NCBI GenBank assembly: GCA_011316305.1
Contig: SAUG01000070.1
Coordinates: forward strand, 248,001 to 312,000
Source of the DNA: Rusavskia elegans
Taxonomy: Eukaryota; Ascomycota; Lecanoromycetes; Teloschistales; Teloschistaceae
Direction of reading: 5' to 3'
Length of the DNA: 64,000 nt
The notes under the pieces were generated by a model. That model was not told the origin of the DNA. It saw only the letters and a list, made by a program, of their open reading frames with translations, and did not search any database. The first letter of the stretch is position 1; each line of letters starts with the position of its first letter. Shown one piece after another: positions 36,477 to 50,650 of this stretch. The position numbers and the translations under genes are program-made.

Positions 36477-36790
36477 GGTGTGCGGATTGACTCTCTAGGC
36501 TCGCGAGCATCGACAGTGGTTTGGGGCGACCAAGATATGCCAGTCCACAATATATTCGTGGGTATCATGCTGGTGATATGCAGATGCAGTGCCATACTTG
36601 GTACCAAGGCCAACAAGTGTACGTCATTTTGAGATTATCGATAAACGGCATTATTACCGGCCAAGGCAACCGCAAAATTGAGTCCGTTCCCAATGGTTGC
36701 CACGTTACGGATTAACTACCTTATCTTAATGATTGGCTACAGACAGCCTAGCTGAATCGCAGGGTTTCCACTTTCGCGTATATATACGGT
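36477..36790 (-). promoter_or_regulatory. Upstream region of the glycosyltransferase gene
   Basis: About 310 bp of normal-composition DNA lies between the start codon and the AT-rich boundary near 36790. On the minus strand a CCAAT box (AGCCAATC, 36738-36731) lies about 255 bp before the ATG. A 64-codon plus-strand frame at 36521-36715 has no recognisable content and is probably chance. The promoter is inferred from position only. Confidence 0.4.
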
Positions 36791-37267
36791 GACAGATTAC
36801 GTAAAGGTATTAAAATGGAAAAAAAGTAATAAACGCTAGTATCGATAATAGATTAATGATTTAATAAAATAAAAACTATATAAAAATGATTTTAATATCG
36901 ATATAATATTAGTATTAGTATATAGTTACGAAGAAAACGTAATAGAAAAATAATATTAATTTTAAATTCGTAATAATAAAAACGTTTTAAAATCTACTAA
37001 ATTGGATTTATTTTCTATTGAAAAATCGTATAACTTTTACATTTTTAATATCGTAATAGATTCGTAAACGAATTCGAACGATTTAAATAATTTTTATTCG
37101 AAAACGTATCTAGATAATACGTAGATATAATATTAAAAATATATTTACTATAGAAATATTTAGTTTAAAAGAAATCAAAATACGAAACGACGTTATAACG
37201 ACGTTGATTAAAAGATTATAGATATTTATATTATCGTAATAAGAAAATTAACGATAATCTTTCGACT
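36791..37267. other. RIP-mutated AT-rich DNA
   Basis: Starts abruptly after the gene's upstream region. Nothing recognisable. Confidence 0.5.
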
Positions 37268-37275
37268 AAAATAAT

Positions 37276-37435
37276 TAAACTGGCCGTTTTATTGAGTTTC
37301 GAATCTAGAATCGTATTCCGAAATTCGAATTTTAATCCGATTAAACGAAATACTAACTGAAATTAGTAAAATAGCCGTATTAATCTCGTTTATTACGTTT
37401 TCGGATCGCCACTTTGGTTCGAAACGGCCAGTCTA
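37276..37435 (+). mobile_element. Short hAT-like MITE, 160 bp
   Basis: Perfect duplication AAAATAAT (37268-37275 and 37436-37443). Ends TAAACTGGCCGTTTT... and ...ACGGCCAGTCTA. Shortest family member here. Confidence 0.85.
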
Positions 37436-37443
37436 AAAATAAT

Positions 37444-37789
37444 AGATTCGTTAATATTTCTAAACTATAACAGCGAAATTTACGTAACTATTGATATTAT
37501 AATATCTTTATATTATATATACGTTAAAAAATCCACGTAAAAAAATAGTTAAAAAGTATTAAAAAATTAAAACGAAATTTAGAACGGAATTTTATCGAAA
37601 TATCGAATAATCTAAACTAGTAGTCTAAATATTTCAAATTAAATAAAATTGATTAATATTTTAAAATAATTTTTTAAATTCTAATAATCGACTATTATAA
37701 ATTTTCTACGTTTTTTTTTTTAATTTTTTTAATTTTTCTATTTATAATTTTTTTTTTCTTTTTCTATTTTTTTAAAATAATTTTACTAT
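37444..37789. other. RIP-mutated AT-rich DNA
   Basis: Nothing recognisable; T-rich run near 37700-37780. Confidence 0.5.
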
Positions 37790-37797
37790 ATACTAGA

Positions 37798-38222
37798 TAG
37801 ATTGATTATTTCGATACGGATTTCTATCGATATTTTTAACTCGACCCGATTTTTTAGCGAATTAAACCGGTTCGACTCGCTAAACGATCAATTTCGAATC
37901 GAAGTCGGAAATCCGATAGAAATTGATTAAATCTTTATTTATATTATAATTTAGTTATTATATATAAAGATAATATATTTAGTCCAACTAAACCATTTTA
38001 GCTAGCGTAGTTAATTTCATTTTTAAATAATTTATAAAGTTAATATTATTTTAAAATTATATATATATAAATTTTATAGATTAAATAATACTTTTAAATT
38101 AGATTAAACTATAAATTAGAAACCGGAAACCCGTCGGTTCGATATCTAAAAAAGTCGGAACCGATTCGAATCGGATCGGTTTTTTTAATCCGGATTCGAA
38201 ATCCGACCCGACGGCCAGTCTA
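37798..38222 (+). mobile_element. hAT-like MITE, 425 bp
   Basis: Perfect duplication ATACTAGA (37790-37797 and 38223-38230). Ends TAGATTGATTATTTCG... and ...GACGGCCAGTCTA. Confidence 0.87.
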
Positions 38223-38361
38223 ATACTAGATTTTCGTAAAAATTTTCGGATATTATTTCAGTTATTTGCGTTTTTACGAAATTTTAACTCTTTTAACTAC
38301 GAATATAATTCTATCAACAAAAGCTATTTCTATCGAATAGTTAATAATTATTTTCTCGTAT

Positions 38362-38983
38362 TAGACTAACCGATTCGAGTCGGGTTTCCGTCGAACCGTC
38401 GGATATCCGACCCGATCTTAATAATTTAACCCGGATTCGATTCGCTAAACGGTCGGATCGGATTTCCGTCGAATCGTCAGAAATCCGACTCGATTTTAGC
38501 GGGTTGAACCGGTTCGACTCGCTAAACGGTCGGATCCGAGTCGAACTCGGATTAAATCCGAATATCCGCTAAACTTTCTATATATATAATAAATTTATAT
38601 ATATATTTTTTTATAATTTTATTATAGATAATATATAAAATTAATATATTTAATCTAACTAGGATTATTTTAACTAGCGTAGTTTATTAATTAGAATACT
38701 TTTAAATAATTTATTTAGCTTTTATACTAGAATTATACGAGTTATATAGATTTAGTAAATTAGTCGGATCGGATTAAATTATATTATCTAATTCGAAATT
38801 CGAATCGGATCGAATTATAGAATTTTCTAACCCGATTTAAATCGAATCGAATTAGTTAACCCGGATTCGAAACCCGACCCGACGGCCAGTCTATTCGGAT
38901 CGGATTAAATCTAGACGTAACCCGATTCGAGTCGGGTCGGATTATCGGATTCGGGTTCGAAACCCGATCCGACGGCCAGTCTA
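38362..38983 (+). mobile_element. hAT-like element, 622 bp, with internal terminus copies
   Basis: Perfect duplication TCTCGTAT (38354-38361 and 38984-38991). Inside, a second terminus-like GACGGCCAGTCTA occurs near 38880-38892, and the left subterminal block is repeated near 38445-38530. This points to an internal duplication or composite origin. Confidence 0.85.
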
Positions 38984-39195
38984 TCTCGTATTAATTAAAA
39001 AATTCAATTTAAAAAGATTTTGAAAAATAAAATTGTAGAAATCTTTTTAAATTAACGGTCTATTTAATGAACTATAAATACGAAAAAGATATCGAAAATC
39101 TATATATTTATTAACGTTGCCGCGATAATATTCGTAATAGAAAAGTATAGATATTAGCTAATATATATTTTAATCCATTGTTAGAAAATCGAAAT

Positions 39196-39390
39196 ATCGT
39201 AGTAGTATAGATTACGTTATCTCGTAGACCTACTACTAATAGGTCTAGCGTTTTTCGAAATTAAAAATTAAAATCGAAAATGATAGATTTAAAATTCGAA
39301 TCTTTCGAAAGCTAATAGATATTTAAGTTTTTTCTTTCGATATATTCGATTTATATAGAGTTTTTATATAGAGTTTCTATATAGAGAAAT
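39196..39390 (+). repeat. SINE2 copy
   Basis: Best SINE2 copy. Head CGTAGTAGTATAGATTACG, B-box-like AAATTCGAATC near 39292, T-rich stretch, then two to three 13-bp tail units of type AGTTTTTATATAG. No clean duplication found. Confidence 0.6.
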
Positions 39391-39431
39391 TATTTAAAAG
39401 ATCGAATCCGTTTAATTATAGCCGTCGGACT

Positions 39432-39821
39432 TAAACTGGCCGTCGGATCGGATTTCGAACTCGAATTAACTAATCCGATCCGATCCGACCGAGTTTCGAA
39501 TTCTAAATTATAACTCGATCCGACCTGTAAAAACTAGATTTTAGCGCTAAACTCTAGTATAAAAATATAAAGCTAGTATAATTTTTATACGAATTTACTA
39601 AAAAAATTCTAATTAATTAACTATATATATTAGAAAATCCGAAGTAGAACTAAATATATTATTTAGAGATATTCCTTTAATTATAATATTAAAATAATAG
39701 TATATTAAATATATAATATATTAAATATATAATATAATCGGATCGAGTCCGGATCGGGTTATTAAAATCGAGTCGGATATCCGACGATTCGACGAAAATC
39801 CGACCCGAACCGGCCAGTCTA
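39432..39821 (+). mobile_element. hAT-like MITE, 390 bp, without matching flanks
   Basis: Ends TAAACTGGCCGTCGG... and ...CCGGCCAGTCTA. Flanks GTCGGACT and ATAATAAT do not match, so one end may have been rearranged. Confidence 0.75.
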
Positions 39822-39829
39822 ATAATAAT

Positions 39830-41507
39830 CTATAATTTATTTATCTAATTACTGATTTATCGAATTATAAAATCAAAACTAAAATTAATTAAATATTGAA
39901 TAGTATTTAATAAATTAATAACTTCGCTAGATTTATTAATAAAATAAAAGTAAATCTATAGATATATCTTCGTAGTAAAACAATATTATAATATTCTAGT
40001 AAATTTTCGAAAATAGAAAAAATATATCTAAAATAAAAGTTTTTAATATATAAACTAATACTTTAATTATCTATTTTAAAAATTTAATATAAAAGAAACT
40101 ATATATTTAAAATAATAAAAAAAATATTATTAAAAATGTAAACTATTATCGAAAGCCGCGCGAGTATAATTAGATTAGAATTCGAATTATATATATTGTC
40201 GCTATTAATAATATAAAAAAATTATTATATAAATATAGATAGACTATACGATTACTTTTTCAACTAATTTTATTTTTAAATTAATAAAAAAAAAATCGTT
40301 AATACGTTTTTTTAATTAATAAAAGATTTTAAACTCGAAATAGAAATAATGAAAAAGATTATTTCCGATGATTTCGAAAAATATTTTATTAAAAATTCTA
40401 GCCGTTATTTAATATATTGGAAATTTATTTCTATTTTGGTTTTATTCGATACTAAAAAATATAATATACTAATTATTATTTAATTTCGATTTTTTCGAAA
40501 ATAAATATCTTTATTTCAAAATCTAGTATACTATTTCGTATTTCAAGAATATTAAATTTTATTTATTAAAAAAAATTTACTAAAAACGTTTTCTATTTAA
40601 AACGGCGTGATTTTTTATTACATTTATAAATAGATATATTAATCTATTAGAGATTTTTATTTATTTAATTAAATTTTACGATAGTCTATTATTTTATATA
40701 TTTCTTTATTATTCGATTAATTTTCGATATTGTAAACAGTTTAGTATTAGTACGCTAGCGTTGGATATACGATATAAAAACTGTTACGATAATCAATAAT
40801 AATAGATCGTAAAAATTTATTAATAATTAATTTTAAAAATTAAAATCGTACTTTGATCCGAACTTTAAATATTAAATTAGTTTATTTCGTCATCGCGATT
40901 TTATTAGATAAAAGTCTATAGAAATCTATACGGCAAAAACTATTCTATTATTTAAAGATCTACGTCTAATATATCGAATTGAATTATATTTACATATATT
41001 AGATTAATAGATTGATCGAAATCAAAAACGATGGTTTCAAAATAATATATTAGAAAATATTAAAAGTAAATTATAAAGAAATTAATTGGATCTCTATCAA
41101 TATTAGATCGAAGATATTATATTTCTATTACAATTATAATATCTTGTTTCAATTAAATAAAAAACTATTTATTTCTTTATTTAATTATAATTTTTTATAT
41201 TTTAAAAGATAATATTATCGATAAAAAACTTTCTAGTAAAGAAAATACTTTTATATTTCGCGTAATCGCTTCGAATAGCGAATAGATTACGAACACTAAA
41301 TTATATTAATATATTTATAAATAAGTTCACGAATTAGATTGATTTAAAAATTACTTTAATTTAAATAATCAAAATAATCTAAAAATCTAAAAAATTGATT
41401 TTCGGTAGTAAAAAACTCTAATAACATCTATAGTACTAATATCTGTTAAATAAATAGATTAAAATGAAATATATAATATCCAATTCGAAAATAACGTAAA
41501 AATAGAA
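39830..41507. other. RIP-mutated AT-rich DNA
   Basis: No gene. A fragment near 40715-40800 resembles 58550-58610. Confidence 0.4.
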
Positions 41508-42857
41508 TTTCAAGCTGATTTTCTATAATTATAAAACAGTAAAGCATTTATATATACAAGTATTTCCAAGTTAAATCTATATTCGCTTTTATATTCGCTT
41601 TTATAATTTATCGACCGAATTAGTTAATATCCGAATTTTTTTTATAATTATATAATCCAATTATATATTCTATAATCTTTTAAAATATCTATAAATTTTC
41701 GAATTCTAACTACTATATTTTTTCCTTTCTGAATTAAATATAAGAGATATTAGATATTTTCTAAAACTAAAAGATTTATAATAAATAAAAATAGTTAACA
41801 GTAATAGATAAAATAAAATAAAGAAACGAAATTTAATTTCGAATATTTAACTTTCGAAATTTTTCTTTCGGTAATATTATTAATTATTTGTTTTGATAAT
41901 AATAATAATTATTATTATAATATATTGTATCTCATTCGGCGGCAGTTAGAATTACTATAGAGTTTTTATATAATCGTCGATAGCGAATTAATATAAAAGC
42001 AACTATTATTTATACAAGCCGGTACTATTTTTATATAGTATTAAAAACTATAAACTCGGTTTGTTTAATAGAAATGTAATTTATATTAAAAGTTTCATTT
42101 TATCGTTTTAGAAAGTATTATTCCTCTAGATAAATTCCGATATTTAAATATCGAAAATTATCCGAAATATTCTAATATATTAAGCCGATTTATATAGATT
42201 ATATATTTTTAAAAACATATATTTTTTTTATATAAATAAATCGTTTTTTAAATATATACGATTTATATTTCTTCGAATAACTAATTTTATTTCAGCTATA
42301 TAGAATTTAAATAAATAATTTTTTTTTATTTTTATTATAGCGATACTATCCGATATATTTAATACTATATAAATATACGATGGAAATTCGAAAATAGATA
42401 TAGAAATTATTTTTAGAATTTCTAATATAATAAATATCTATATTTATATTTATATAGATTGTATTTTATAGTCGATATAAAACATTCGTTACAGATATAA
42501 ATTTCGTGGTCTTCGAGAAAATAATTAGATATAAAAGTTAGAAATATAAAATTAAACTTTCTATAATTTAAATCGAAATCTTATTAACGAATATAATTAA
42601 AAGAAAAAAAATTAGTAATTATCTATTAGCTACATTTCTATTATATATTCTAAACGCTATATATTTATTTAATTCTTTATTTTTGATAAATACCGTTTAT
42701 ATTTATTTAAAAGTTCATTTCGGCTCTATATTTTTTTTTTAAAAATCGTTTACTTTCTTTTCTATATCTTCGGGTCTAAAAGATAATATTAATTGTATCG
42801 ACTATTTCTATTAATCGCGCTAAGGTCCGCTATAGATATTTTTAAAATATAAAATAT

Positions 42858-43797
42858 TTAGTTAATTTATTTTGGTTTTAGTACTCGGTAAATCAATGCT
42901 TCGATAAATAAATTAAGCGATAGTATACTAGTATTTAATATACGATAGTAAAATTTATATTTTAGTTTAATTAATATAAATAACGATTCTATAGACTTTT
43001 AATTTAAATTTATTTAATAATATAATATATCTTTTTATCGATAATTTAACGAAGAAATTTTTATAGATAAATATACCTCGCAGTTATCGCTTCTTCCTTT
43101 TCTTTTTCTTCTTTTCCTAGTAATATAAGCCCCTCGTAAGTACTATAATTCACTAAAAGCTTTTACGTACGTATATATTCCGATAATAACTATAGTAATA
43201 AACTAAATTAGACGGTAGTATATTCGCAGTAATTATATCTATTTATATCGTCGTCGACTATCTTATTATAGCTAGAACTATCTATTTTAATTTCAAATTA
43301 AATTTTCTTTTTATCGTTTTTAAAATATACTATCTAATCTTTCTATTTCCTTTTAATTTAATCGACCGGGTAAAGTTTCTAGTTATAGTAGCTAGCGTAC
43401 TATCTAGCGATCTTCTTAAAACTAAATAGGCTAAAAAGTATTTTTATAGTTTAACGGAACGTTTAAATATTGGTTATATAATAAATACTGCCGAGGCGAT
43501 AACTATAGATAATTATACTATAGTCTAGTAGATAGATATAGCGGAAATATTAGATACTTATAATTATTTATAATATCGAAAAAGGACTAGATAGTAGAAG
43601 ATTCGTAATCGCGAATAAAAAAGAAAATAGTTAAATAGAAGTAATTAACTACGCTGTAAATTTTACCTGACAAATATATCTTTAGCTGTAAGAATTTCTT
43701 TATACGTAAATATAACAATCGTTGCCGTATATAACGTTGATGAAATATATATATATATAAACCCAATATAACTCTTGATAGAAGTTTTCCAAGAAAG
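42858..43797 (-). repeat. R1 repeat copy with 14-bp duplication
   Basis: Perfect duplication AAAATATAAAATAT (42844-42857 and 43798-43811). 3' end reads ...AATTAACTAA on the minus strand. 940 bp. Confidence 0.85.
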
Positions 43798-45150
43798 AAA
43801 ATATAAAATATAAAATAGTTTAATTTTAAATAAAACGGGTTTAAAATAAAATAAAATACGAATTTATAGATTTCGACTTTATTAATTAAAATTATTCTAG
43901 TTTTCGTCGAAAGCGATAAATATACTAAAAAAGAAATAGATAGTTAATTAAAAATCGGCGGTAGTATATTTAAAATATAATAATTATAATATAAATAACG
44001 GTTCTATTATATTTTAACTTTATATTAAAATGTAAATGGAATTCAATTCGTCGAATTTTATAGTTTGGATTTTTCTAATTAACGAATATATATCGTATAT
44101 ATTTTATAATAAAAAACTATATCTAAAATCGTCTATAAATTTTCATTAAATACAATTTTATAAATTAATAGAAGATTCCGCATTTGATATTATTTTAGAA
44201 TTATTTATATCTTTATTTAGTTTTTATTCTATATGAAATCAACGAGAAAAGATTTTTTTTAAAATAAATAAAAGATAAAAATAATTTATATAAACTTGAT
44301 TTAAAATATATTTAAACGTATATAGATTTCCATAAACTTTAGTTTATAAAAATATTTTAACTTATATTTTTTATCTAACGAAAGCTATTCTATAGTAACT
44401 TTTTTCTATTTTCTACGTCTATAAAATATTTTCTATTTAATAGTAATATTTCTTTCTAAAAAAAAAACTTTAATATAATTTCTACCAATTTTATAATATA
44501 TTAACCGATTTGTCTAGAAATTTAAAGATATAGATATTTAAAAATTCGGATTGAATAATTTTATATAAATTATACTAGTTAAATTAAAAAATTTTATACT
44601 ATTCATTTTCTAGTTCTTTATTTTTTATTCGTTTTTATTGATTTTATTTTATATTTAAATATTTTAATAATTCGAAAAAGTATAAAATCGTTTCTTTTAT
44701 TATATCTTTTCGGAAAAAAACTAGAAATATCTATCGGTAGTATCGGATTAATATTATAAAATAAATAAAAGAATTGAATACTAGTAATAATATCTGTACG
44801 AATATATATAATAAATAGAACTTAATTTAAATAGAGATTCTCAATTTTTTTCGGTTGTCCTATATAATATTTAGTAAATATTTTTTCGAAAACTCTATTA
44901 AAACTTTTAATAGAGCTATTTATTTTAATATTAAATTTCTAGTAGATAGTTCATTTCGTTTATAGCTAAAATCTAATAATTTATATTTCGATTCGTAATA
45001 AAATTTTCCGAAAAACAATAATGACGATAAATTTATTAGATAATAAATTCGGCTAGTATTATTACTATTATAATTAGAAGCGATTAAATTGTAGATCAAA
45101 AGATAATATAACTATTTATAATTATATTCCATTTATTTATATATTCGGTT

Positions 45151-45583
45151 TAGACTGGCCGTCGGATCAAATTTCGAATCCGAATTAGCTAATCCGATCC
45201 GATCCGATCGAATTTTAGATTTTAAATTATAATTCGATCCGACCCGTTTAAACTGGAGCTTAACGCTAAACTCTAGTATCAAAGTATAAAACTAATATAA
45301 CTTTTATATAAATTTACTAAAAAAATTCTTTTTAATTAATTACGCTAGCTAGAAAGATTTTAATTCGAGAAAATATATTACTTAAATATATTATCTTTAA
45401 TAAAATATTTTAAAAAAATTATATTAAATATATTATATTATTAAATCAGATCCGAATCGGATTATTAAATAACTCGATTCGGATTCGACCTCTTAAAACT
45501 CGGGTCGAATCTAGATCGGGTTATTAAAATCGGATCGAATATCCGACAATTCGACGAAAACTCGATCCGAACCGGCCAGTCTA
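45151..45583 (+). mobile_element. hAT-like MITE, 433 bp, nested in the gypsy element
   Basis: Ends TAGACTGGCCGTCGG... and ...CCGGCCAGTCTA. Flanks ATTCGGTT and GTTCGGCT differ only by two transitions. Confidence 0.82.
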
Positions 45584-48500
45584 GTTCGGCTTCCGGTAAA
45601 AAATCGATAAAATCGGATTTCTAGCGATTGAAAAAAATATAATCTATTTTTTTCCGATATTTAAAAGATATATTATATTATATTCAATATCGCGAGAGAT
45701 AATAGTAAATTAAAGATCGGAATATTATTTAAAATAATATTTGATATCTTTTTTTATTTCGGATCACTATTATTTTATATAAATTATATCTTTTATCATC
45801 TTCTACGAATATTAATTTTATAATTTATAGATATTGTTTAGGACGTTTGTACAAGTCGATATTAGATTAGAAATTATCTAAATATTTTTAAAACGAATTC
45901 TATATTATATCGTATTGTTTTTAATTCGTAAATAATTTTTACATTTAACGTAGTTTTTATTTCCGGATTATCAAACGAAATTCAGATCGTTATATAAATT
46001 CTGATAGTATTATTAAATAAAATTATATAATTATCGACTTCGCCGATAAATAGCTAAAATTTATCTTTTTAATTTAAAATATCCGCTACTATTATTTTAG
46101 TTTCCGATTTATATTTAATATCGAATTTATATTTTCTGAAATCTGCGAACTAGCGAACGAGCTTTTTAGAATATTTAATAGTAGTTTAAAAATACTATAG
46201 ATTTATATATTCCGTTCTAATAATTTTAGATATTCTATTTTCTATATAGTAGTACTATCGCTATAATAGTTTTTTAATAGTATAAAGTTTTTATTCGTAG
46301 ATAACGTAATTCCGTTTAATATATATAAATATTTTACTTTCAAAAATAATAGGTCATTTAATACTATCGGTGTTAATCTAATAGAAAATAACGTTCTATT
46401 TAATATTAGAAATATCTATTTCGATAACAAAAGATAGAATTATATCGGATTAAAAAAATATATTATTATTTGTTATATTTATTATTATTAGTTCGTATAT
46501 ATTGTAAATTAAATGATTTATTCGAATTAGTTAATACTTTTTACTTTTTAGATTCTAGATTAAATAATAAAAAGATCCGTAAATCAATATAAAATCTTTG
46601 ATATATCTTCGTCAATAGAAATATAATTTTAAAAAAACTATATATTATATACTGTTTGTAGTATCAGCTGGTTTTTTATAGTTTTTATATTCGATATATT
46701 TGTATAGATTTCTCTATTATTAATAATATATCTTTATAATTTAATATATTTCCAAAAGAAAATAAATATTTCGAAGATTTTATAAATAATTTATTCTTTT
46801 CGAAAATTTTTATAATAGTCTTAATATAATATATATATTTATCTTTATTTTTTATAATAAATTAATATATTATTCCGCTAGACTATTACAAAATCGTTGA
46901 AAAACAGTTTATATATATTAGTTATTATAGATTAAAATATTCGCGATACGTTTATTTATAAAAATAATATATATTAGAATTACTATATATATTAAATTTA
47001 TTTTATTTAAATATTTCGCCATTTCGATAGTATTTAGATAATTTAAATTAATAGATAATAAATATCTATTTTTAATAGTTATACTATTTAAATCTTGATT
47101 GTCTATATATATACGCTAGCTACTATCTTTTTTTAGTAAAAAAAATAGGCGTGCTATAAAGAAATTGATTTAATCGAATAAATTTTTATTTAGTAAATTA
47201 TTTAATCTGACGGCTCTGTTATTTATTGTATTTCAAAAATAACCAATCATAAATTTAGATAATAGATAGAATTATACCGATTTTGATTATATAATCTAAT
47301 AGCTTTTCCGGTAGTAATTTTATCGAAAGATTATTTTAAAAGTAATCTAAAAATTTCGAACTAAAAACGTTATCTAATTCTATATAGTTTAAGATTTTTA
47401 AACCGAATAATTATTCCGGAAAGTTGAATTCGTTTAATATAATAAATAGATAGGCCTATACGTTTTTTCTTATAAAATTTCGGAAATTTTAAATAGAATA
47501 TTTTTAAAACGCTATAAATAAATATATTCGAAACGTTATATAATCGATATATATTTCTATTTTACTAATTATATACTTTTAGAATATTATATTTAGATAT
47601 TAAATTATATTTTTTCCAGAAATTCTTTCCGAAAATTAGATTATAGTCTATATTAAATACTATATAATAGATTGTTATAAAAAAAACTCCATTAAATTAA
47701 AGAAATTCCGTTATATTTAAAATATCTATAATTCTATGACTTTTGAGTAAAATTTATTTCAATAACTATTAAATATCCAATCTTAATAAATTGATAATAT
47801 ATTTCGAAAAAAAATCGTTAGTAGTATCTAAATTAGTAAAGATTTCGAAATAATTTCTATTAATTTCTAGATTAAACTATATCTATCCATTAAATCCAAA
47901 TATTCGATTAATTAAATAATATCATTTACTATTATATATATCTTTAATCGACGGTATTATTTTATAGAAAGTAGTTAATAATTTTTACGGCGTCTTTTTA
48001 AATTTTATTTCTAATTCTTCGATCTATATTTTAACTAGACCGAGTAATTTTTTAATTATTTAAAGTTTTATATTAGCGCCGCCTATATATTCTAATACGT
48101 ACGACGCTATTTATTTTCTAATAAACCATTATTAGCGGCCGCCGATAAATTTTTCTTTTTAGAAAAAATCTAGTTATCGAGAATTTGTTCCGAGATATAA
48201 ACGTTTTAATAATTTTTTTTTTAAAAATAATCTAACTTTCTATAATTATAGTATTTATTTATATTATTAAATTTCCTTTATCTAATTTTTTTTTAATTAT
48301 TTCGGTTTTATTTACGGTCGTTTCGGTTATATTAACTACTAGTAGCTGTTAAATTATATTCGGTGATATTAGATTATTTATGAATTAAAATTTAAAGTAG
48401 ATATTATATTTCGGCTATTAACGTATTTAATGTAAACTCTATTAAATATTATTATAGTATTTATAATATTCGAAAAGTTTATCGATTATTTATTTCTTTT

Positions 48501-49770
48501 TTATAAAACGAAATACAATTTAGTAGTTAACCAGATATTAGATTTTAGATAATCGATAAAATACTTTAAAATAATAAACTCGCTTGTTTCGCTTTTAATA
48601 TCTATATATATTTAAAGAAAAATAGAATAGTATATTTTAATATCGTCAAAAATATTAGTTTAAACTAATATATAATAAATAGATAAAATTATTTCTTTGA
48701 AATTGAATTTATTCTTTCGTTTTAAAATAATTTTATAGAATATTTCTAGAAGATTTTATATAGATGAAATATATGTTTAATATACTATAGTTTATTACTA
48801 TCGATAAAAATTCAGCTATTATAGAAAATAAAGTCCGAAAAAGATATATTATAAAATTATTAATAATATTTATCGCGGCGAAATAAAGTATAGATGATAT
48901 AGTAGCTACGTTTATAATTTCCAAAATTAGAAAACTTTTTATTATAGGCGTTCTATATTGTATAGATTATAAAAGTATTAAATATATAAAATGAAATAGA
49001 TTTAGATAATAGTAAATTAGGATTTTTACTAGAAAGTTCTAATTACTCTTGATTGAAATTATTATAACGAAAATAATAACGATTCGAATTGATATAACTA
49101 TCTTTATAGTTTATATAAAAACGACTAATAGATCGATTCTATCTACTATTAGGTCTAATTTTATTATCGTTGTTCTAAAAATCGTTATTTCCGTAAATAT
49201 CTAGAATATCCTCGAAACTAATATCTTTTCTAGAAATATCTTTTTCTATAGTAGAAATAGTAGCGTATTAAACCGTAAAGAAATTGTTTAAAGAAATTTT
49301 ATAAAGAGATTTCTAATTTATATAAACTTTAGAAAAAGCTGTATTTTTATTACGTACTATTATTCGTTCTATACTAGTATCGAGTTAAAAGTAAAAGGAA
49401 AATCTAATATAAAAACCTATAATCGAATTTAGAAAGTTTCGTTTATAAAAGTAGATAAATCCGGTTTAAAAAAAACTTTATTAAAAGAGTAAAATTAGAT
49501 CGTTAATAGTTTAAAAATCTATTATTACTAGTATAGAATACTGAACTAGTTTTCTATAACTATAGAAAAGTAAAGCATTTATATATTTTTATTTCTACGT
49601 AATGTTTATATTCGTTTTAATAGCCGTTTTTATAATTTAGCGGTTAGATTAATTAATATTCGAATTCGTATACATTTTTATAATTTAGCTATTTATTCTA
49701 TAATCTTTTAAATCGTTTATATAGTTTAAAACTTTGATTGCTACGAAAATCGTTTATCTATTTTATAAAT

Positions 49771-50139
49771 TATATTACATTTAATCTAATTAGATATCTG
49801 TAAATAGATTCTATATATACGATCTAAACGAAACTAGTTTAACGTTATTTATAGACGTATTTGAATATAAATTTAGTTACAATTTATATTAATTGAAAAT
49901 AATAAAGTTTTTTAATAGGCGTTTGTTATAATTTTATATTAGATTCTATTAAATATAATATTTCGTTACGATTTCTTTGATATATACTAAATATATGGAA
50001 AAAGAAATAATAGTTAGTAGTATTTAATAGTACGATTTCTTAATTTTTCTAAATAGTTATTAAATTATTTAATAGTATTTAATATATGATTAATACTAAT
50101 TATATTAATTATAAAAAACTTTATTTATATTTTTTTTAT
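49771..50139. other. RIP-mutated AT-rich DNA
   Basis: Nothing recognisable. Confidence 0.45.
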
Positions 50140-50640
50140 TAATTTGGTTTTAGATTTAGTATTCGGTAAATCAGTGGTTCGATATATAAATCAAACGTTA
50201 GTATACTAAAATCGAAAATATAATAATAGAATGAATATTTTAATTTAATTAATATAAATATCGGTTTCTCGAAATTTTAATTTTAATTTATTTGATTATT
50301 TTTGTATTGATAATTTAACTACCGAAAAAATAATTATAGATAAATATATCTCGCAGTTATCGTTTTTTCTTTTCTTTTTTTTTTACTAGTAATATAAACT
50401 CTATAATATCGTTCGAAAGTACTACGATTTATTAAAACTCTTTTTATACGTATATATTCTCGTAATAGCTACAGCTAAAAGCTATACTAGACGGGAGTAC
50501 GTATATCTATAATAAATATATCTATTCGCGCGGACGTCGACTACTTTGTTACAGCCAGAGTAATCTATTTCGATTTCGATAAAAATTTTCTCTTTATCGC
50601 CTTTAAAACGCGTTATCCGATTTCTTTAATTTTTTTAATA
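50140..50640 (-). repeat. R1 repeat, truncated
   Basis: Contains the 3' half of R1 (TCGGTAAATCAGTGGTTCG near 50161) up to TATCCGATTTC near 50610. The 5' half is absent. The adjacent R4 repeat starts at 50651. Confidence 0.7.
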
Positions 50641-50650
50641 AGTTATATAA

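Larger units (their letters stand above)
41515..49770 (-). mobile_element. Ty3/gypsy retrotransposon, minus strand, with nested insertions
   Basis: Direct repeats at about 41515-41735 and 49540-49770 (both contain AGTAAAGCATTTATATAT) look like LTRs. On the minus strand at about 47150-47040 the frame reads KKDSS.RIYIDNQDLNSIT, a gypsy reverse-transcriptase signature with TGG changed to TAG. RNase H and integrase would lie toward 44 kb and gag toward 49 kb. R1 (42858-43797) and a hAT-like MITE (45151-45583) are inserted inside. Without them it is about 6.8 kb, normal for the class. Pairing of the LTRs is inferred. Confidence 0.6.

Noticed and set aside
39424..39829. 8-bp duplication around the MITE at 39432
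   Set aside because: GTCGGACT and ATAATAAT cannot be related by RIP-type transitions.
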